From CAWGGS01 sp046704745 (GTDB taxonomy: Bacteria > Desulfobacterota > Desulfobulbia > Desulfobulbales > Desulfocapsaceae), in the NCBI GenBank assembly GCA_046704745.1, contig JBJKRL010000040.1, forward strand, positions 15,451 through 79,450: a DNA stretch of 64,000 nt, given 5' to 3'. The notes under the pieces are model-generated. The model was not told the origin of the DNA. It ran no database searches and saw nothing but the letters and a program-made list of their open reading frames with translations. The translations under genes were made by a program, and so were the position numbers. Shown piece after piece: positions 18,396 to 27,382 of this stretch (position 1 is the first letter of the stretch; every line of letters begins with the position of its first letter).

Positions 18396-19424
18396 ATGAA
18401 AAAACATTTGATTATTCCATTACTCACAGCAATGCTGGCAATGACCCTTAACGTTTGTGCAAGCGCAAAAACCATTACCTTGCGTTTTGCTCATCAAAAT
18501 CCGGATACAGGTTTGAGCACCAAAGACTGCGTGGAACCATGGCTGAAACAAATCGAAAAAGCCACTGGAGGAAAGGTCAAAATCCAGGCTTACTACGGAG
18601 AAACCCTGGTCAAAGGCAAAGACATGTGGAACGGTGTCAAAATGGGAATAACAGACATCGGTTGGGCTTTTCATGGCTATTGGCCGGGAATGACTCCGGT
18701 GGCCGACGTCATCAGTCTTCCGGCAATCGGGTTTAAGACAGCTGATAAAGGAAGTGACGTTCTTTGGAGATTGTATGAAAAGTTCCCCGCAATCCAAAAA
18801 GAGTTTAAGGACGTCAAAGTGTTGCTCCTATATACGAGCGCGCCGTATACCCTGATCACAATCAACAAACCCGTCAAAACACTTGGAGACCTCAAAGGTA
18901 TGAAAATCAGAATGACCGGTGGCCCTCCAACTAAAATGGTCAGTGACCTCGGTGGCGTGCCCTTGTTGATCCCCATGCCTGACTGTTACCTTTCTTTGCA
19001 AAAAGGTGTCATTGACGGGATGGGAGCTCCATGGGAGGCCATCGACACCTGGAGATTTTATGAGGTGACAAAATACTACACGGAAGTCCCTTTCCCGGCA
19101 GTCTACTTTTCAATTATAATGAACAAATCCAAATGGAATAGCCTGCCAAAGGATGTTCAGGACGCAATAATGAAGGTTAGCGGCGAAGCCGGATCAAAGT
19201 TTTGGGGGAAACACTTTTTTGACGACATGAAAACCGATGCCATGAAGAAGTTGCAAGCTGCCGGGCAAAGCGGCAATGTCTACGACCTGCCCGACAACGA
19301 ACGACAGAAATGGATTGATGTCGGCGGCAAACCGGTATGGAATGAATGGGTGGCCGACATGAAGAAAAAGGGGATCACCAACGCCCAGCAGATTCTTGAT
19401 ACTGCAAGGGAACTCTCTAAATAG
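18396..19424 (+). CDS. dctP: TRAP transporter substrate-binding protein DctP, system 1
   Basis: The 342-residue periplasmic protein has a Sec signal peptide (MKKHLIIPLLTAMLAM... cleaved near ASA-KT) and the DctP fold: TITLRFAHQNPDTG after cleavage, and the conserved LKGMKIRMTGGP substrate-binding segment with the Arg that normally salt-bridges a carboxylate ligand. GGAGG precedes the ATG. It is the first gene of a dctPQM operon. The ligand is unknown; a carboxylated aromatic (e.g. gallate-like) or its breakdown product fits the neighbourhood and the conserved Arg. Confidence 0.92.
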   Translation: MKKHLIIPLLTAMLAMTLNVCASAKTITLRFAHQNPDTGLSTKDCVEPWLKQIEKATGGKVKIQAYYGETLVKGKDMWNGVKMGITDIGWAFHGYWPGMTPVADVISLPAIGFKTADKGSDVLWRLYEKFPAIQKEFKDVKVLLLYTSAPYTLITINKPVKTLGDLKGMKIRMTGGPPTKMVSDLGGVPLLIPMPDCYLSLQKGVIDGMGAPWEAIDTWRFYEVTKYYTEVPFPAVYFSIIMNKSKWNSLPKDVQDAIMKVSGEAGSKFWGKHFFDDMKTDAMKKLQAAGQSGNVYDLPDNERQKWIDVGGKPVWNEWVADMKKKGITNAQQILDTARELSK

Positions 19425-19674
19425 CAGGTCCCCCGTTTGTAAAAACCGAACAACCTGGGATGGATCCCCTGTCTGGTCCATCCCAGGCATACGAGTGCGT
19501 ACCCATCTTCGCGAGAAAAAAATTATTAGCAAATCAGATATGTACGAAAATCCGCCGATACACCTTTAGAAATCAACGAAATCCCCGATTTGGAGATGGC
19601 CCTTCTACTGGTGATCGCCAGCCTCTATGATTTTTCTAAAACCAAGGCTGTTTGTCGGTCAAGGGGAGGAAACT

Positions 19675-20169
19675 ATGCGCAGCAAAAGAATCGAAAAACT
19701 GCTGAGAGTCGTTGAACGGCCATTGGTGGCTGTTTCCGGTACCGTTCTGGTCGCAATGATGTTTTTGAAGGCAACGGATGTGATCTGCAGATACATCCTC
19801 AACTCCCCAATTCCTGGAGCCCTCGAACTTAATGAATTTATGATGGCTATCACCATTCCGCTCGCCATTGCCTACTGTGAGTTGGAAAGATCACATGTAT
19901 CCGTTGAAATGATTGTCGAACGTTTATCGAGATCGGTTCGAAGACCTCTCCACCTTATTGTTACGATCCTCAGTATATTCTATCTTGTGATGTTGAGTTG
20001 GCAGAGTATTCTTACTATTTTCGATACATATGATTCTCACCAGACCTCGGCAGTGCTGCTCCTGCCGGCATATCCATTCACCATTCCGCTCGCCGCAGGA
20101 TTCATCCTGTTTGTTGTCGTCATGATAATAAATTTTATTACCAAGGAGGTTCCTCATGGGACCAACTGA
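19675..20169 (+). CDS. dctQ: TRAP transporter small membrane subunit DctQ, system 1
   Basis: 164 residues with four predicted membrane helices, including VAVSGTVLVAMMFLKATDVI and a C-terminal IPLAAGFILFVVVMII, plus the DctQ marker R-x-x-x-N-x-P-I-P-G near residue 40. The ATG at 19675 is preceded by GGGGAGGA; a 16-codon upstream extension is unlikely. Its 3' end overlaps dctM by 14 bp. Confidence 0.9.
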   Translation: MRSKRIEKLLRVVERPLVAVSGTVLVAMMFLKATDVICRYILNSPIPGALELNEFMMAITIPLAIAYCELERSHVSVEMIVERLSRSVRRPLHLIVTILSIFYLVMLSWQSILTIFDTYDSHQTSAVLLLPAYPFTIPLAAGFILFVVVMIINFITKEVPHGTN

Positions 20170-21454
20170 AGTCGGCATTGCGAGCATTATTGTACTGTTC
20201 GTGCTACTCCTTTCCGGGATGCACATCAGTATCGCCATGGGATTGGTAGGGTTTGTCGGATTCGCCTATGTTGCCGGTTGGGAGCCGGCTCTCGGAGTGT
20301 TGCGTACCGTTCCCTATTCGACATTCGCCAACGACGGAATGAGCGTGATTCCACTGTTCATCTTAATGGGAGCGTTTGCCTTCGAATCCGGAATGAGTGA
20401 AGATCTCTACCGGGCGGTGCATACTATTTTTGGAAATCTGCGAGGTGGCTTGGCCATGGCCACTGTTGCGGCATGCGCTTGCTTCGCCGCCATCAGTGGA
20501 TCAAGTCTGGCAACTGCTGCGACTCTCGGCAAAGTGGCCATGCCTGAGATGAAAAAATACAATTACGATCTAGGTCTCGCCGCGGGATCCATTGCTGCGG
20601 GGGGATGTATCGGTATTCTGATCCCTCCCAGCGTAATTCTTATCATCTACGGAATTCTCACAGAACAATCCATAGGCAAACTTTTCATGGCAGGACTTAT
20701 TCCCGGTATCCTTGAAGCGCTCTTCTACATAATTACAATATGGATTCTAACAAGACGTAACCCGGATCTAGGACCTAAAGGCCCTCATGCTGATGGAAGG
20801 GAAAAATTATTGTCATTCCTCAAAACTTGGGATGTTATCGTTCTCTTCTTAGTTGTTATCGGCGGTCTTTACATGGGTATCTTTACCCCGACTGAGGCCG
20901 CAGGGATTGGAGCCTTCGGCGCCTTCTGTTTTGCCATTATTCGAAAGAAGATGAAATGGAGTAATTTAAAGACCAGTGTAACCTCCACCATCCTGACCGT
21001 AGGTATGCTCTTTATCATAGTTCTGGGTGCCATGATACTCGGCTACTTTTTTTCCGTAACCAGATTACCTGTTAATTTCGCAACATTTGTTTCATCGCTT
21101 CCAGTCAACAGATATGTTATCCTCCTTTTTATCATCGTCGTCTATTTGATACTAGGTTGCCTGATGGATTCGCTGGCCATCGTTTTGCTCACAGTACCGG
21201 TCTTCTTCCCTTTGATAATGCAACTAAACTTTGACCCGATATGGTTCGGCATCATTGTGACCCGGGTTACTGAAATGGGTCTAATTTCGCCACCTGTTGG
21301 TCTCAATGTCTATATTTTAAACGGAATCACCAAAGTTCCTATGCCGACGATTTTTCGGGGGGTTCTTCCTTTTCTGGCAGCCGATGTCTGCGAATTGATA
21401 CTTCTTGTTTCATTCCCGCAAATTTCGTTGTTCCTGCCGCATCTCATGGGATGA
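20156..21454 (+). CDS. dctM: TRAP transporter large membrane subunit DctM, system 1
   Basis: 432 residues, about 12 membrane helices, DctM/YiaN family. Markers include IPLFILMGAFAFESG, ISGSSLATAATLGKVAMPEM, and GILIPPSVILIIYGILTEQSIG, which correspond to the conserved substrate/Na+ site loops. It drives Na+-coupled uptake together with DctQ. GGAGG lies just before the ATG, inside dctQ. Confidence 0.93.
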   Translation: MGPTEVGIASIIVLFVLLLSGMHISIAMGLVGFVGFAYVAGWEPALGVLRTVPYSTFANDGMSVIPLFILMGAFAFESGMSEDLYRAVHTIFGNLRGGLAMATVAACACFAAISGSSLATAATLGKVAMPEMKKYNYDLGLAAGSIAAGGCIGILIPPSVILIIYGILTEQSIGKLFMAGLIPGILEALFYIITIWILTRRNPDLGPKGPHADGREKLLSFLKTWDVIVLFLVVIGGLYMGIFTPTEAAGIGAFGAFCFAIIRKKMKWSNLKTSVTSTILTVGMLFIIVLGAMILGYFFSVTRLPVNFATFVSSLPVNRYVILLFIIVVYLILGCLMDSLAIVLLTVPVFFPLIMQLNFDPIWFGIIVTRVTEMGLISPPVGLNVYILNGITKVPMPTIFRGVLPFLAADVCELILLVSFPQISLFLPHLMG

Positions 21455-21492
21455 CGAACGAATCGAACTAGGAACTGGCCTGACGTTTTCTT

Positions 21493-22143
21493 TTACTCCC
21501 CAGAAAAGATGATGGGAAACAATGATGCTCGAGAGTTGTTATGATGCGACAACACCAATTCTTTTGCTCGCTCAACGTCTTTTACGCATACCGCTTCATA
21601 GATGCCGTAATGCTCCTTTTTTATCTCCAGAATCCTGCCCATCAGCAAGTCTTCAGTGCGGAAGCGGAAAAATATTTTTTGATTTATCTCTCTGTATTTT
21701 AAAGATAATATTGTGTTCCCCGCTATATCCAGTATTGAAGCATGAAACTCGGCATCCAGGATAAAAAGTCTACGATTTACTCTATGGGATATCGCATCCT
21801 CATAATCAAGTCTGCACCTTTCGATTATTTCCCTCTTTTCTTCAGTGAGATTTCGTATTGCACTCCCGATAAATCCCACTTCGAGCACCTCTCTGATACG
21901 ATAGAGGTTTTCCGCCTCAGTTTTTGTCAATTTATGTACCGAATATCCTTGGTTGGGAACGAAATCCAGATACCCTTCCTGAGCCAGGATGCTCAAGGCG
22001 TTATTAACCGGTGTTCTGCTGACTCCAAGCCTTTTGGCCAAATTTTCAAAATGCAGCCTCTGCCCGGGAATAATTTCGTAATTGAGCATGAACTCTATGA
22101 GGTATTTGTACACTTTTAATGTGAGATTGCTGTATTTTTTCAA
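21493..22143 (-). CDS. GntR-family regulator with FCD domain, paralogue 1
   Basis: 216 residues: N-terminal winged HTH (~5-70; LAKRLGVSRTPVNNALSILAQEGYLDF) and an all-helical FCD ligand domain (~80-210) with the metal-binding set D-x3-H (DAEFH), H (KKEHYGIYEAV) and H (LSHHNN). FadR-subfamily regulators usually bind short palindromes and are released by organic acids. It is convergent with TRAP operon 1 and very similar to the regulator at 23389. It is the best candidate, with that paralogue, for binding the ATTACATGYAAT sites. Confidence 0.92.
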   Translation of the reverse strand: MKKYSNLTLKVYKYLIEFMLNYEIIPGQRLHFENLAKRLGVSRTPVNNALSILAQEGYLDFVPNQGYSVHKLTKTEAENLYRIREVLEVGFIGSAIRNLTEEKREIIERCRLDYEDAISHRVNRRLFILDAEFHASILDIAGNTILSLKYREINQKIFFRFRTEDLLMGRILEIKKEHYGIYEAVCVKDVERAKELVLSHHNNSRASLFPIIFSGE

Positions 22144-22260
22144 ATAAATTCCCTCTTCCCATTATCCCGGCATGAATGTGTTTACGTATCGTTAGCGATA
22201 AAGCCCATTACCCCCATGTAACACGAACAGCGAACTTCCCAGAACTGTTTATTCTTGGTC

Positions 22261-22299
22261 TTGACAAAACTATTATTTTGCATGTAATATACCATGTAA
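22261..22299 (+). promoter_or_regulatory. Promoter overlapped by two ATTACATGYAAT-type operators
   Basis: -35 TTGACA (22261-22266), 18 nt, -10 TAATAT (22285-22290). Operator 1 core TTGCATGTAA (22278-22287) covers the left part of the -10, and operator 2 TACCATGTAA (22290-22299) lies 12 bp downstream. The layout suggests repression. The promoter reads through mobile repeat copy 2 toward the HesB-like gene. Confidence 0.6.
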
Positions 22300-22352
22300 T
22301 ATAGAAATGGAAAGGACTTTCCATTTCCTCAAATTCAACTGAGGTACTAAAT

Positions 22353-22546
22353 AGTTTTCATCCCGAAACGAGATATTTCGGAGTCTTCGCTTACCTCTTC
22401 TAAATCTAGACGCGCGAAGAATTTTACCGCAGGCATATAAGTGATATCGGAGTCGAAGTTTATACCCTGAAGGTGCTTACCTCCGAGGATAAAATTTTGA
22501 GCGCAACGACGAGTTAGGTGAAAAGCGCCGTTTTCGGATGGAAACT
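22353..22546 (+). mobile_element. MITE-like repeat family 1, copy 2
   Basis: 194 bp, AGTTTTCATCCCGAAACGAG ... TTTTCGGATGGAAACT, flanked by AAAT on both sides (TAAAT if the terminal T is shared). Only a few bases differ from copy 3 over the whole length, so the two copies spread recently. Confidence 0.82.
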
Positions 22547-22641
22547 AAATATGCATCTTTCATATTGACAGGTGAAAAACAACTCCGTTAGAAACTTTTT
22601 CCCCATTCGGACAACTATAGAAAGTTCAAAGGATTATCCCA

Positions 22642-23058
22642 ATGATTGAAGTCACAACTGCAGCAACAAACGCTATAATCGATTATTTCAAGGGAAAGAA
22701 AAAGCGACCCATTCGAATATCTGTCATAACCGGGGGATGCGGAATCCGTTTTCTTGGAGTGGCGGAAGAAGAAAGGCGGACAGGTGACGAGTGCTTCGAC
22801 GTGGGAGGTTTCAGGTACTTGATTGCCCAAAGCATCTTAAAAGAATACTCGCCGATCACAATCGACAGCGATGGTTTTTCCTTCAGGCTGAGCGGCTCGG
22901 GAATCTATCCGCCAAACGGATGCGGTACCTGTGCTTTCGGTTGTGGATCCAGGGGAAAAATCCGTTGCAACGGCAATTGCCGAACCTGTGCAACACCCTG
23001 CCCCACAGGCAGGCGCCAGAAAGCAAAACGTTCTAGGTTGGCAGATTTTATAGAATAA
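22642..23058 (+). CDS. HesB/IscA-like protein with Cys-rich C-terminal tail
   Basis: 138 residues. The first ~95 resemble an IscA/HesB A-type fold (VTTAATNAIIDYFK at the start; SVITGGCGIRFLGV; IDSDGFSFRLSGSG). The tail (~97-130) carries eight Cys, in CGTCAFGCGS, CNGNCRTCATPC. Canonical A-type carriers have three Cys (one central and a final CxC). Here the central Cys is kept and the final CxC becomes a multi-Cys cluster. A role in Fe-S delivery or repair for the nearby Fe-S/Mo enzymes is inferred. It is flanked on both sides by mobile repeat family 1 and GntR paralogues. Confidence 0.75.
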   Translation: MIEVTTAATNAIIDYFKGKKKRPIRISVITGGCGIRFLGVAEEERRTGDECFDVGGFRYLIAQSILKEYSPITIDSDGFSFRLSGSGIYPPNGCGTCAFGCGSRGKIRCNGNCRTCATPCPTGRRQKAKRSRLADFIE

Positions 23059-23388
23059 TGGAAGACATAACCCATCATGACTCCAACTGTATTTTTTCCA
23101 ACTCCAACCACCGAGAAAATCCTTATGAATTGTTAGCCGGCCTGGCCGGTATAGACTTATTTATAACAAGTTTCCATCCCGAAACGAGGGATTTCGGAGT
23201 CTTCGCTTACCTCTTCTAAATCTAGACGCGCGAAGAATTTTACCGCAGGCATATAAGTGATATCGGAGTCGAAGTTTATACCCTGAGGGTGCTTACCTCC
23301 GAGGATAAAATTTTGAGCGCAACGACGAGTTAGGTGAAAAGCGCCGTTTTCGGATGGAAACTAACAAAATATTCGTACGTTGATGTTG
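23059..23388. other. Intergenic region holding mobile repeat copy 3
   Basis: Apart from repeat copy 3 (23169-23362) nothing is recognised. It separates the HesB-like gene and the convergent GntR paralogue 2. Confidence 0.6.
23169..23362 (+). mobile_element. MITE-like repeat family 1, copy 3
   Basis: 194 bp, AGTTTCCATCCCGAAACGAG ... TTTTCGGATGGAAACT, flanked by AACA on both sides (23165-23168 and 23363-23366; TAACA if the terminal T is shared). It is nearly identical to copy 2. The different flanking words in copies 1, 2 and 3 support independent insertion. Confidence 0.82.
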
Positions 23389-24060
23389 CTACTCATTAGG
23401 GAATATTAGCGGGAATAGATTCTGGCGAGAATTGGCATGATGCAGCCTTACCAGCTCTTTGGCCCTTTCCACGTCTCTGACGCTTATCGCTTCATACAGA
23501 TCGTTATGTTCTCTATTTATGTCCAAAATCCTACTGAGCAACAGATCTTCCGTGCGAAATCGTAAAAATATTTTCTGGCATAGATCACGATACCTGGCCG
23601 ATAGAATGTCATTACCGGCCATATCGAGAATTGATACATGAAATTCGGTATCGATAATGAAGAGTTTCCTATCTACTTTATTGGAAATGGCTTTTTCATA
23701 ATCAAGCTTACATTTTTCAACGTAGCGTAATTTCTTCTCCGTCATATTACGAATTGCGAATCCAATAAACCCCACTTCCAATACTTCCCGGATTTCATAC
23801 AGGTTCTTCGCTTCGATTTTCGTCAGCTTGTGGACCGAATATCCCTGGTTAGGTACAAAATCAAGGTACCCCTCCTGGGCGAGTATGCTTAATGCGTTGT
23901 TGACAGGTGTCCTGCTGACCCCAAGTTGTTTTGCCAGATCGACAAAGACAAGTCTTTGTCCTGGAATAATCTCATAGTTAAGCATCAACTGAATTATCTG
24001 ATGATACACTTTCAACGTCAAATTTGTTGATTTCTTCTCACCAGGCATATTTGAACCCAT
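23389..24060 (-). CDS. GntR-family regulator with FCD domain, paralogue 2
   Basis: 223 residues with the same architecture as the protein at 21493: HTH segment LAKQLGVSRTPVNNALSILAQEGYLDF and FCD metal ligands DTEFH, REHND and RLHHANS. Large blocks are identical between the two (most of residues 30-75), so they arose by duplication or by recombination around the repeats. It is divergent from transhydroxylase pair C, whose 697-bp upstream region contains at least three palindromes of the ATTACATGYAAT type. It probably regulates pair C and itself. Confidence 0.92.
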   Translation of the reverse strand: MGSNMPGEKKSTNLTLKVYHQIIQLMLNYEIIPGQRLVFVDLAKQLGVSRTPVNNALSILAQEGYLDFVPNQGYSVHKLTKIEAKNLYEIREVLEVGFIGFAIRNMTEKKLRYVEKCKLDYEKAISNKVDRKLFIIDTEFHVSILDMAGNDILSARYRDLCQKIFLRFRTEDLLLSRILDINREHNDLYEAISVRDVERAKELVRLHHANSRQNLFPLIFPNE

Positions 24061-24757
24061 AGTAAAAGAATTTGATTTTTTCAGTCAGGAGTCTCTAAAG
24101 ATTGGGTGCTTCTTGAGCTCAGGAAGCCGGCTGAGAAATAATGGCTTTTCCCATGCAATTTAAAATGCCAGAAAAGGTATCCTGTCAGATCATTTTTTTG
24201 CCGGCACAGTGCCGCCCGTGGGCGTGCTCAACGAAACAGACAGTACAATTTACGTCCACAACTCACTAACCTACCCTGAGGGTAATTTATTATTTGTTGA
24301 AATTAAAGTCAATAATTGATCGATTTATCTTCCAAGAAAACCCTCGACCAGTTCGATTCACAGGCAGCCTGTATTGAATTCCAACCACCTAAGGGCCACC
24401 GCATGAGGGACATTCGGCAATGTGAAAAAACAACGGCAATTACATGCAATAAAAATCGACAGTTGTCAGCTATTATCTATGTATAAAAGTAAATACCAAA
24501 ACATTCTGCAAAAAATATATTGACAGGACTTAACGTTACCAGATATATATCTTGATAGTGGCAAAAGAAACGTAAGGGTGGATTGTTTTTTAATGCAAAT
24601 TACATGTAATTTTTCATGCATGAATTTGCCTGTTATTAGCAATGGTTAACGATACATACCCATGCAGTGCCTTCTTTCGGGATTTTTCATTTTCCAACAG
24701 AATGCTGATACACAAGATTTCAACAGCAAGTTGTAAATCTTCAACCAGAGGAGAATA
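24061..24757. other. Long divergent control region between GntR paralogue 2 and pair C
   Basis: No gene. AT-rich sequence with operators at 24439-24450, 24599-24610 and 24613-24624 and a promoter near 24520-24549 directed at pair C. The stretch 24061-24430 holds nothing recognisable beyond presumed GntR2 promoter sequence. Confidence 0.6.
24439..24624 (+). promoter_or_regulatory. Promoter and multiple palindromic operators of pair C
   Basis: Operator ATTACATGCAAT (24439-24450); -35 TTGACA (24520-24525), 18 nt, TATATA (24544-24549); then a perfect 12-bp palindrome ATTACATGTAAT (24599-24610) followed at once by another perfect palindrome TTCATGCATGAA (24613-24624). The two downstream sites lie in the transcript leader, about 40-70 bp after the expected start, a position suited to repression by looping or roadblock. 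Confidence 0.7.
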
Positions 24758-27382
24758 GTGTCGATGAAGCGAGTCAAAATCAAAGACAAAACTGTTTTGA
24801 GATCCCTCGGTCTCGGCGGTTACTTCGGTGGTGGAGCCGAAGGGATGGTGGATGTTAAGAATGGTAAAATCGTTCGTGTTCGGCCGATGCGATACGGATG
24901 GAAATACCGTAAGGAAGAGGTCCGACAGTGGAAAATGGTCAGAAACGGAAAAGTTTTGGAACCGACATGGAAATCTCTACCGAGCCCGTTTTCCCTCGGC
25001 TACAAAAAACGGGTTTATTCTCCCAACCGAGTCCCATATCCAATGAAACGAATCGACTGGGACCCCAACGGAGAGAGGAACCCGCAAAATCGAGGAAAAA
25101 GCAAATTCGTTCGTATCTCCTGGGATGAAGCCGCGACCCTCATTTCCAACGAAATTAAGCGTATTCATAAAAAATATGGCCCCAACGCCATCCTGATGCA
25201 GGGCGACGGCCACGGGGAGTGTAAAACAATCAATGTACCTCATGGCCATCCAGGTGTCTTGCTTGAATACCTTGGTGGCTTCACCCTGCAAGTCCGCAAC
25301 CCGGACAGCTGGGAAGGATGGTATTGGGGAGCCAAGCATGTTTGGGGCCAGGGCGCCCAGGGGATTATGTATCCGGCAGCCAATATCGTCAAAGATACCA
25401 TCGAGCATTCGGATATGGTACTCTTCTGGGGATGTGATCCTGAAACTACTCCCTGGGGTTTTGTCGGCCAGTTTGCCAGCCGTCTCTGTTACTATCTGAC
25501 CGATGCCGACATCAAACAGGTCTACATCTGTCCGGACTGCAATTACGGTGCTGCAATTCATGCAGACAAGTGGATCCCGATCCTACCCAATACGGATGCG
25601 GCCTTGCAGCTGGCCGTCATCTACATGTGGCTTACGGAAGGAACTTACAATAAAGAATACGTTGAAACCCACACTGTGGGCATGGATAAAGTCGCTGATT
25701 ATGTTCTCGGCAAGGAAGACGGCGTCCCGAAAACTCCGGAATGGGCCTCCCCAAAATGCGGGGTTCCGGTCTGGACCATCAAGGCATTTGCGCGCGAATT
25801 CGCCAGCAAAACCACCTCCATTGCCCATTATTTCGGCGGAGGCTTCATCCGGGGACCGTTCTCCCACGAACCGGCCAGGCTGGAATGTATTCTCCTCGGC
25901 ATGCAGGGGCTGGGAGGTCCAGGGGTGCACCAGCATCAATGGACCTATTTTGGTTTGCCCCGTGCCGAAGGGCTGGGCGGCACCTTCTTCTGGAATCCGG
26001 AGATCGAGGAGCGTCTTGCCTTGCCGGTTCTCAGCGCCGTCGCCGCCTGGCAGAATCAGGTCATCCCCAAGACACTGATCCAGAAGGCTATCCTTTCCGA
26101 CGAACCGGTAACATTTAGGGGAACCGGCGCCCAGAATGCCCTGACCGCAGATCAGTTCATTGAATATACTTTCCCCATCGAAGAGGAAAAACAGGGGTCA
26201 AAGATCCATATGATATGGTCAGACAGCCCCTGCCGAATCACTTGTTGGAACTACGGCCACGAAACGGAACTAGCCCATCGGAGCGCGGAAATCGAGTGCA
26301 TGGTTGCCCAGCATCCCTGGTTCGAAAATGATTGTCTGTACGCCGACATAATTCTACCCGCCAACACCCACATGGAAGTCGATGATATCCTAACCAATAT
26401 CCGACAAGGCACCATGCAGCCCAATATTATGATCGCCGAAAAGGCCATCGAGCCGGTGGGCGAGTCAAAAAGCGACGCTGAATGTGTCCGCGAAGTGGCA
26501 AAAAAATTTCCAGGCATGGTAGAACAAATGACCGAAGGGAAAACCACGGCCGATCTGCAAAAAGCTATCTGGAAATATATGGGCGGTGAAAAGTTGGTCT
26601 CATGGAAGCAGTTGAAAGAAAAGGGCTATTGGATTTACTCCACCGCCAAAGACTGGGAAAATGATCCTCCGGGCTTTCGTGGGTTTTACGAAGACCCGGA
26701 AAAAAACAAACTCGCCACCCCGTCCGGCAAGTTGGAATTCTACTCTGAAGCTCTGGCCAAAGCCTATCCTGACGACAAGGAACGAGGTCCTATTCCTAAG
26801 TGGGTGGAAAAAAGCCACAATCACGACGAACGGTTAAGCAGCCATCGGGCCAAGATGTTCCCGCTGCTTATCATGTCCAACCACGGCCGCTGGCGGGTAC
26901 ATGCCCAATGCGACGATATTACCTGGACCCGTGAAACTCCAACCATGAAGGTGACAGGTCCTGACGGCTACAAATACGAGCCGTGCTGGCTGAATCCCAT
27001 TGAGGCGGAAAAGCGAGGTATCAAAAACGGTGACATCGTCAAAATCTTCAACGAACGCGGGATAGTCCTCGCCGGAGCCTACATCACCGAGCGATTGCGG
27101 CCCGGAGTCGCCTATATCGATCACGGCGCCCGCCACGATCCTATTAAAACAGGTGAAATCGAACGCGGTGGCGCCATCAATACCATCACACCAGGTGCCA
27201 TCACCAGTGAGAACTGCGTCGGTCAGATCGGTGGCGGGTACCTCGTTGAGGTGCAAAAGGTAACAGGGGAAGAAATGGATAACTGGCGACGTGACTATCC
27301 GGAAGCCTTTGCCAGAAAATACGATCCTGCGGCGGGGTTGCGGGTAGATGCCTGGATCGTTGATGGAGGTACGAAAAAATGA
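24758..27382 (+). CDS. athL: Pyrogallol-phloroglucinol transhydroxylase-type large subunit (pair C)
   Basis: 874 residues, close to the 875 of the Pelobacter acidigallici enzyme. The family signature RNPDSWEGWYWGA places Asp183-Ser184 at the known Mo-ligand/active-site pair, and GDGHGE (~149-154) holds a His near the expected active-site position. The enzyme moves a hydroxyl group between pyrogallol and a 1,2,3,5-tetrahydroxybenzene co-substrate to give phloroglucinol, without net redox change. No signal peptide, so cytoplasmic. A GTG at 24758 (AGGAG 4 nt before) or an ATG two codons on (10 nt) may be the start. It overlaps the small-subunit gene by 4 bp. Of the three pairs this is the best match to a true transhydroxylase. 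Confidence 0.9.
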   Translation: MSMKRVKIKDKTVLRSLGLGGYFGGGAEGMVDVKNGKIVRVRPMRYGWKYRKEEVRQWKMVRNGKVLEPTWKSLPSPFSLGYKKRVYSPNRVPYPMKRIDWDPNGERNPQNRGKSKFVRISWDEAATLISNEIKRIHKKYGPNAILMQGDGHGECKTINVPHGHPGVLLEYLGGFTLQVRNPDSWEGWYWGAKHVWGQGAQGIMYPAANIVKDTIEHSDMVLFWGCDPETTPWGFVGQFASRLCYYLTDADIKQVYICPDCNYGAAIHADKWIPILPNTDAALQLAVIYMWLTEGTYNKEYVETHTVGMDKVADYVLGKEDGVPKTPEWASPKCGVPVWTIKAFAREFASKTTSIAHYFGGGFIRGPFSHEPARLECILLGMQGLGGPGVHQHQWTYFGLPRAEGLGGTFFWNPEIEERLALPVLSAVAAWQNQVIPKTLIQKAILSDEPVTFRGTGAQNALTADQFIEYTFPIEEEKQGSKIHMIWSDSPCRITCWNYGHETELAHRSAEIECMVAQHPWFENDCLYADIILPANTHMEVDDILTNIRQGTMQPNIMIAEKAIEPVGESKSDAECVREVAKKFPGMVEQMTEGKTTADLQKAIWKYMGGEKLVSWKQLKEKGYWIYSTAKDWENDPPGFRGFYEDPEKNKLATPSGKLEFYSEALAKAYPDDKERGPIPKWVEKSHNHDERLSSHRAKMFPLLIMSNHGRWRVHAQCDDITWTRETPTMKVTGPDGYKYEPCWLNPIEAEKRGIKNGDIVKIFNERGIVLAGAYITERLRPGVAYIDHGARHDPIKTGEIERGGAINTITPGAITSENCVGQIGGGYLVEVQKVTGEEMDNWRRDYPEAFARKYDPAAGLRVDAWIVDGGTKK

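Larger units (their letters stand above)
22144..22641. other. Intergenic region between GntR paralogue 1 and the HesB-like gene
   Basis: No further gene. It contains the GntR1 upstream region (with CCATGTAACAC near 22215), the promoter with two operators at 22261-22299, mobile repeat copy 2 (22353-22546) and the ~95-nt leader of the HesB-like gene. Confidence 0.6.
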
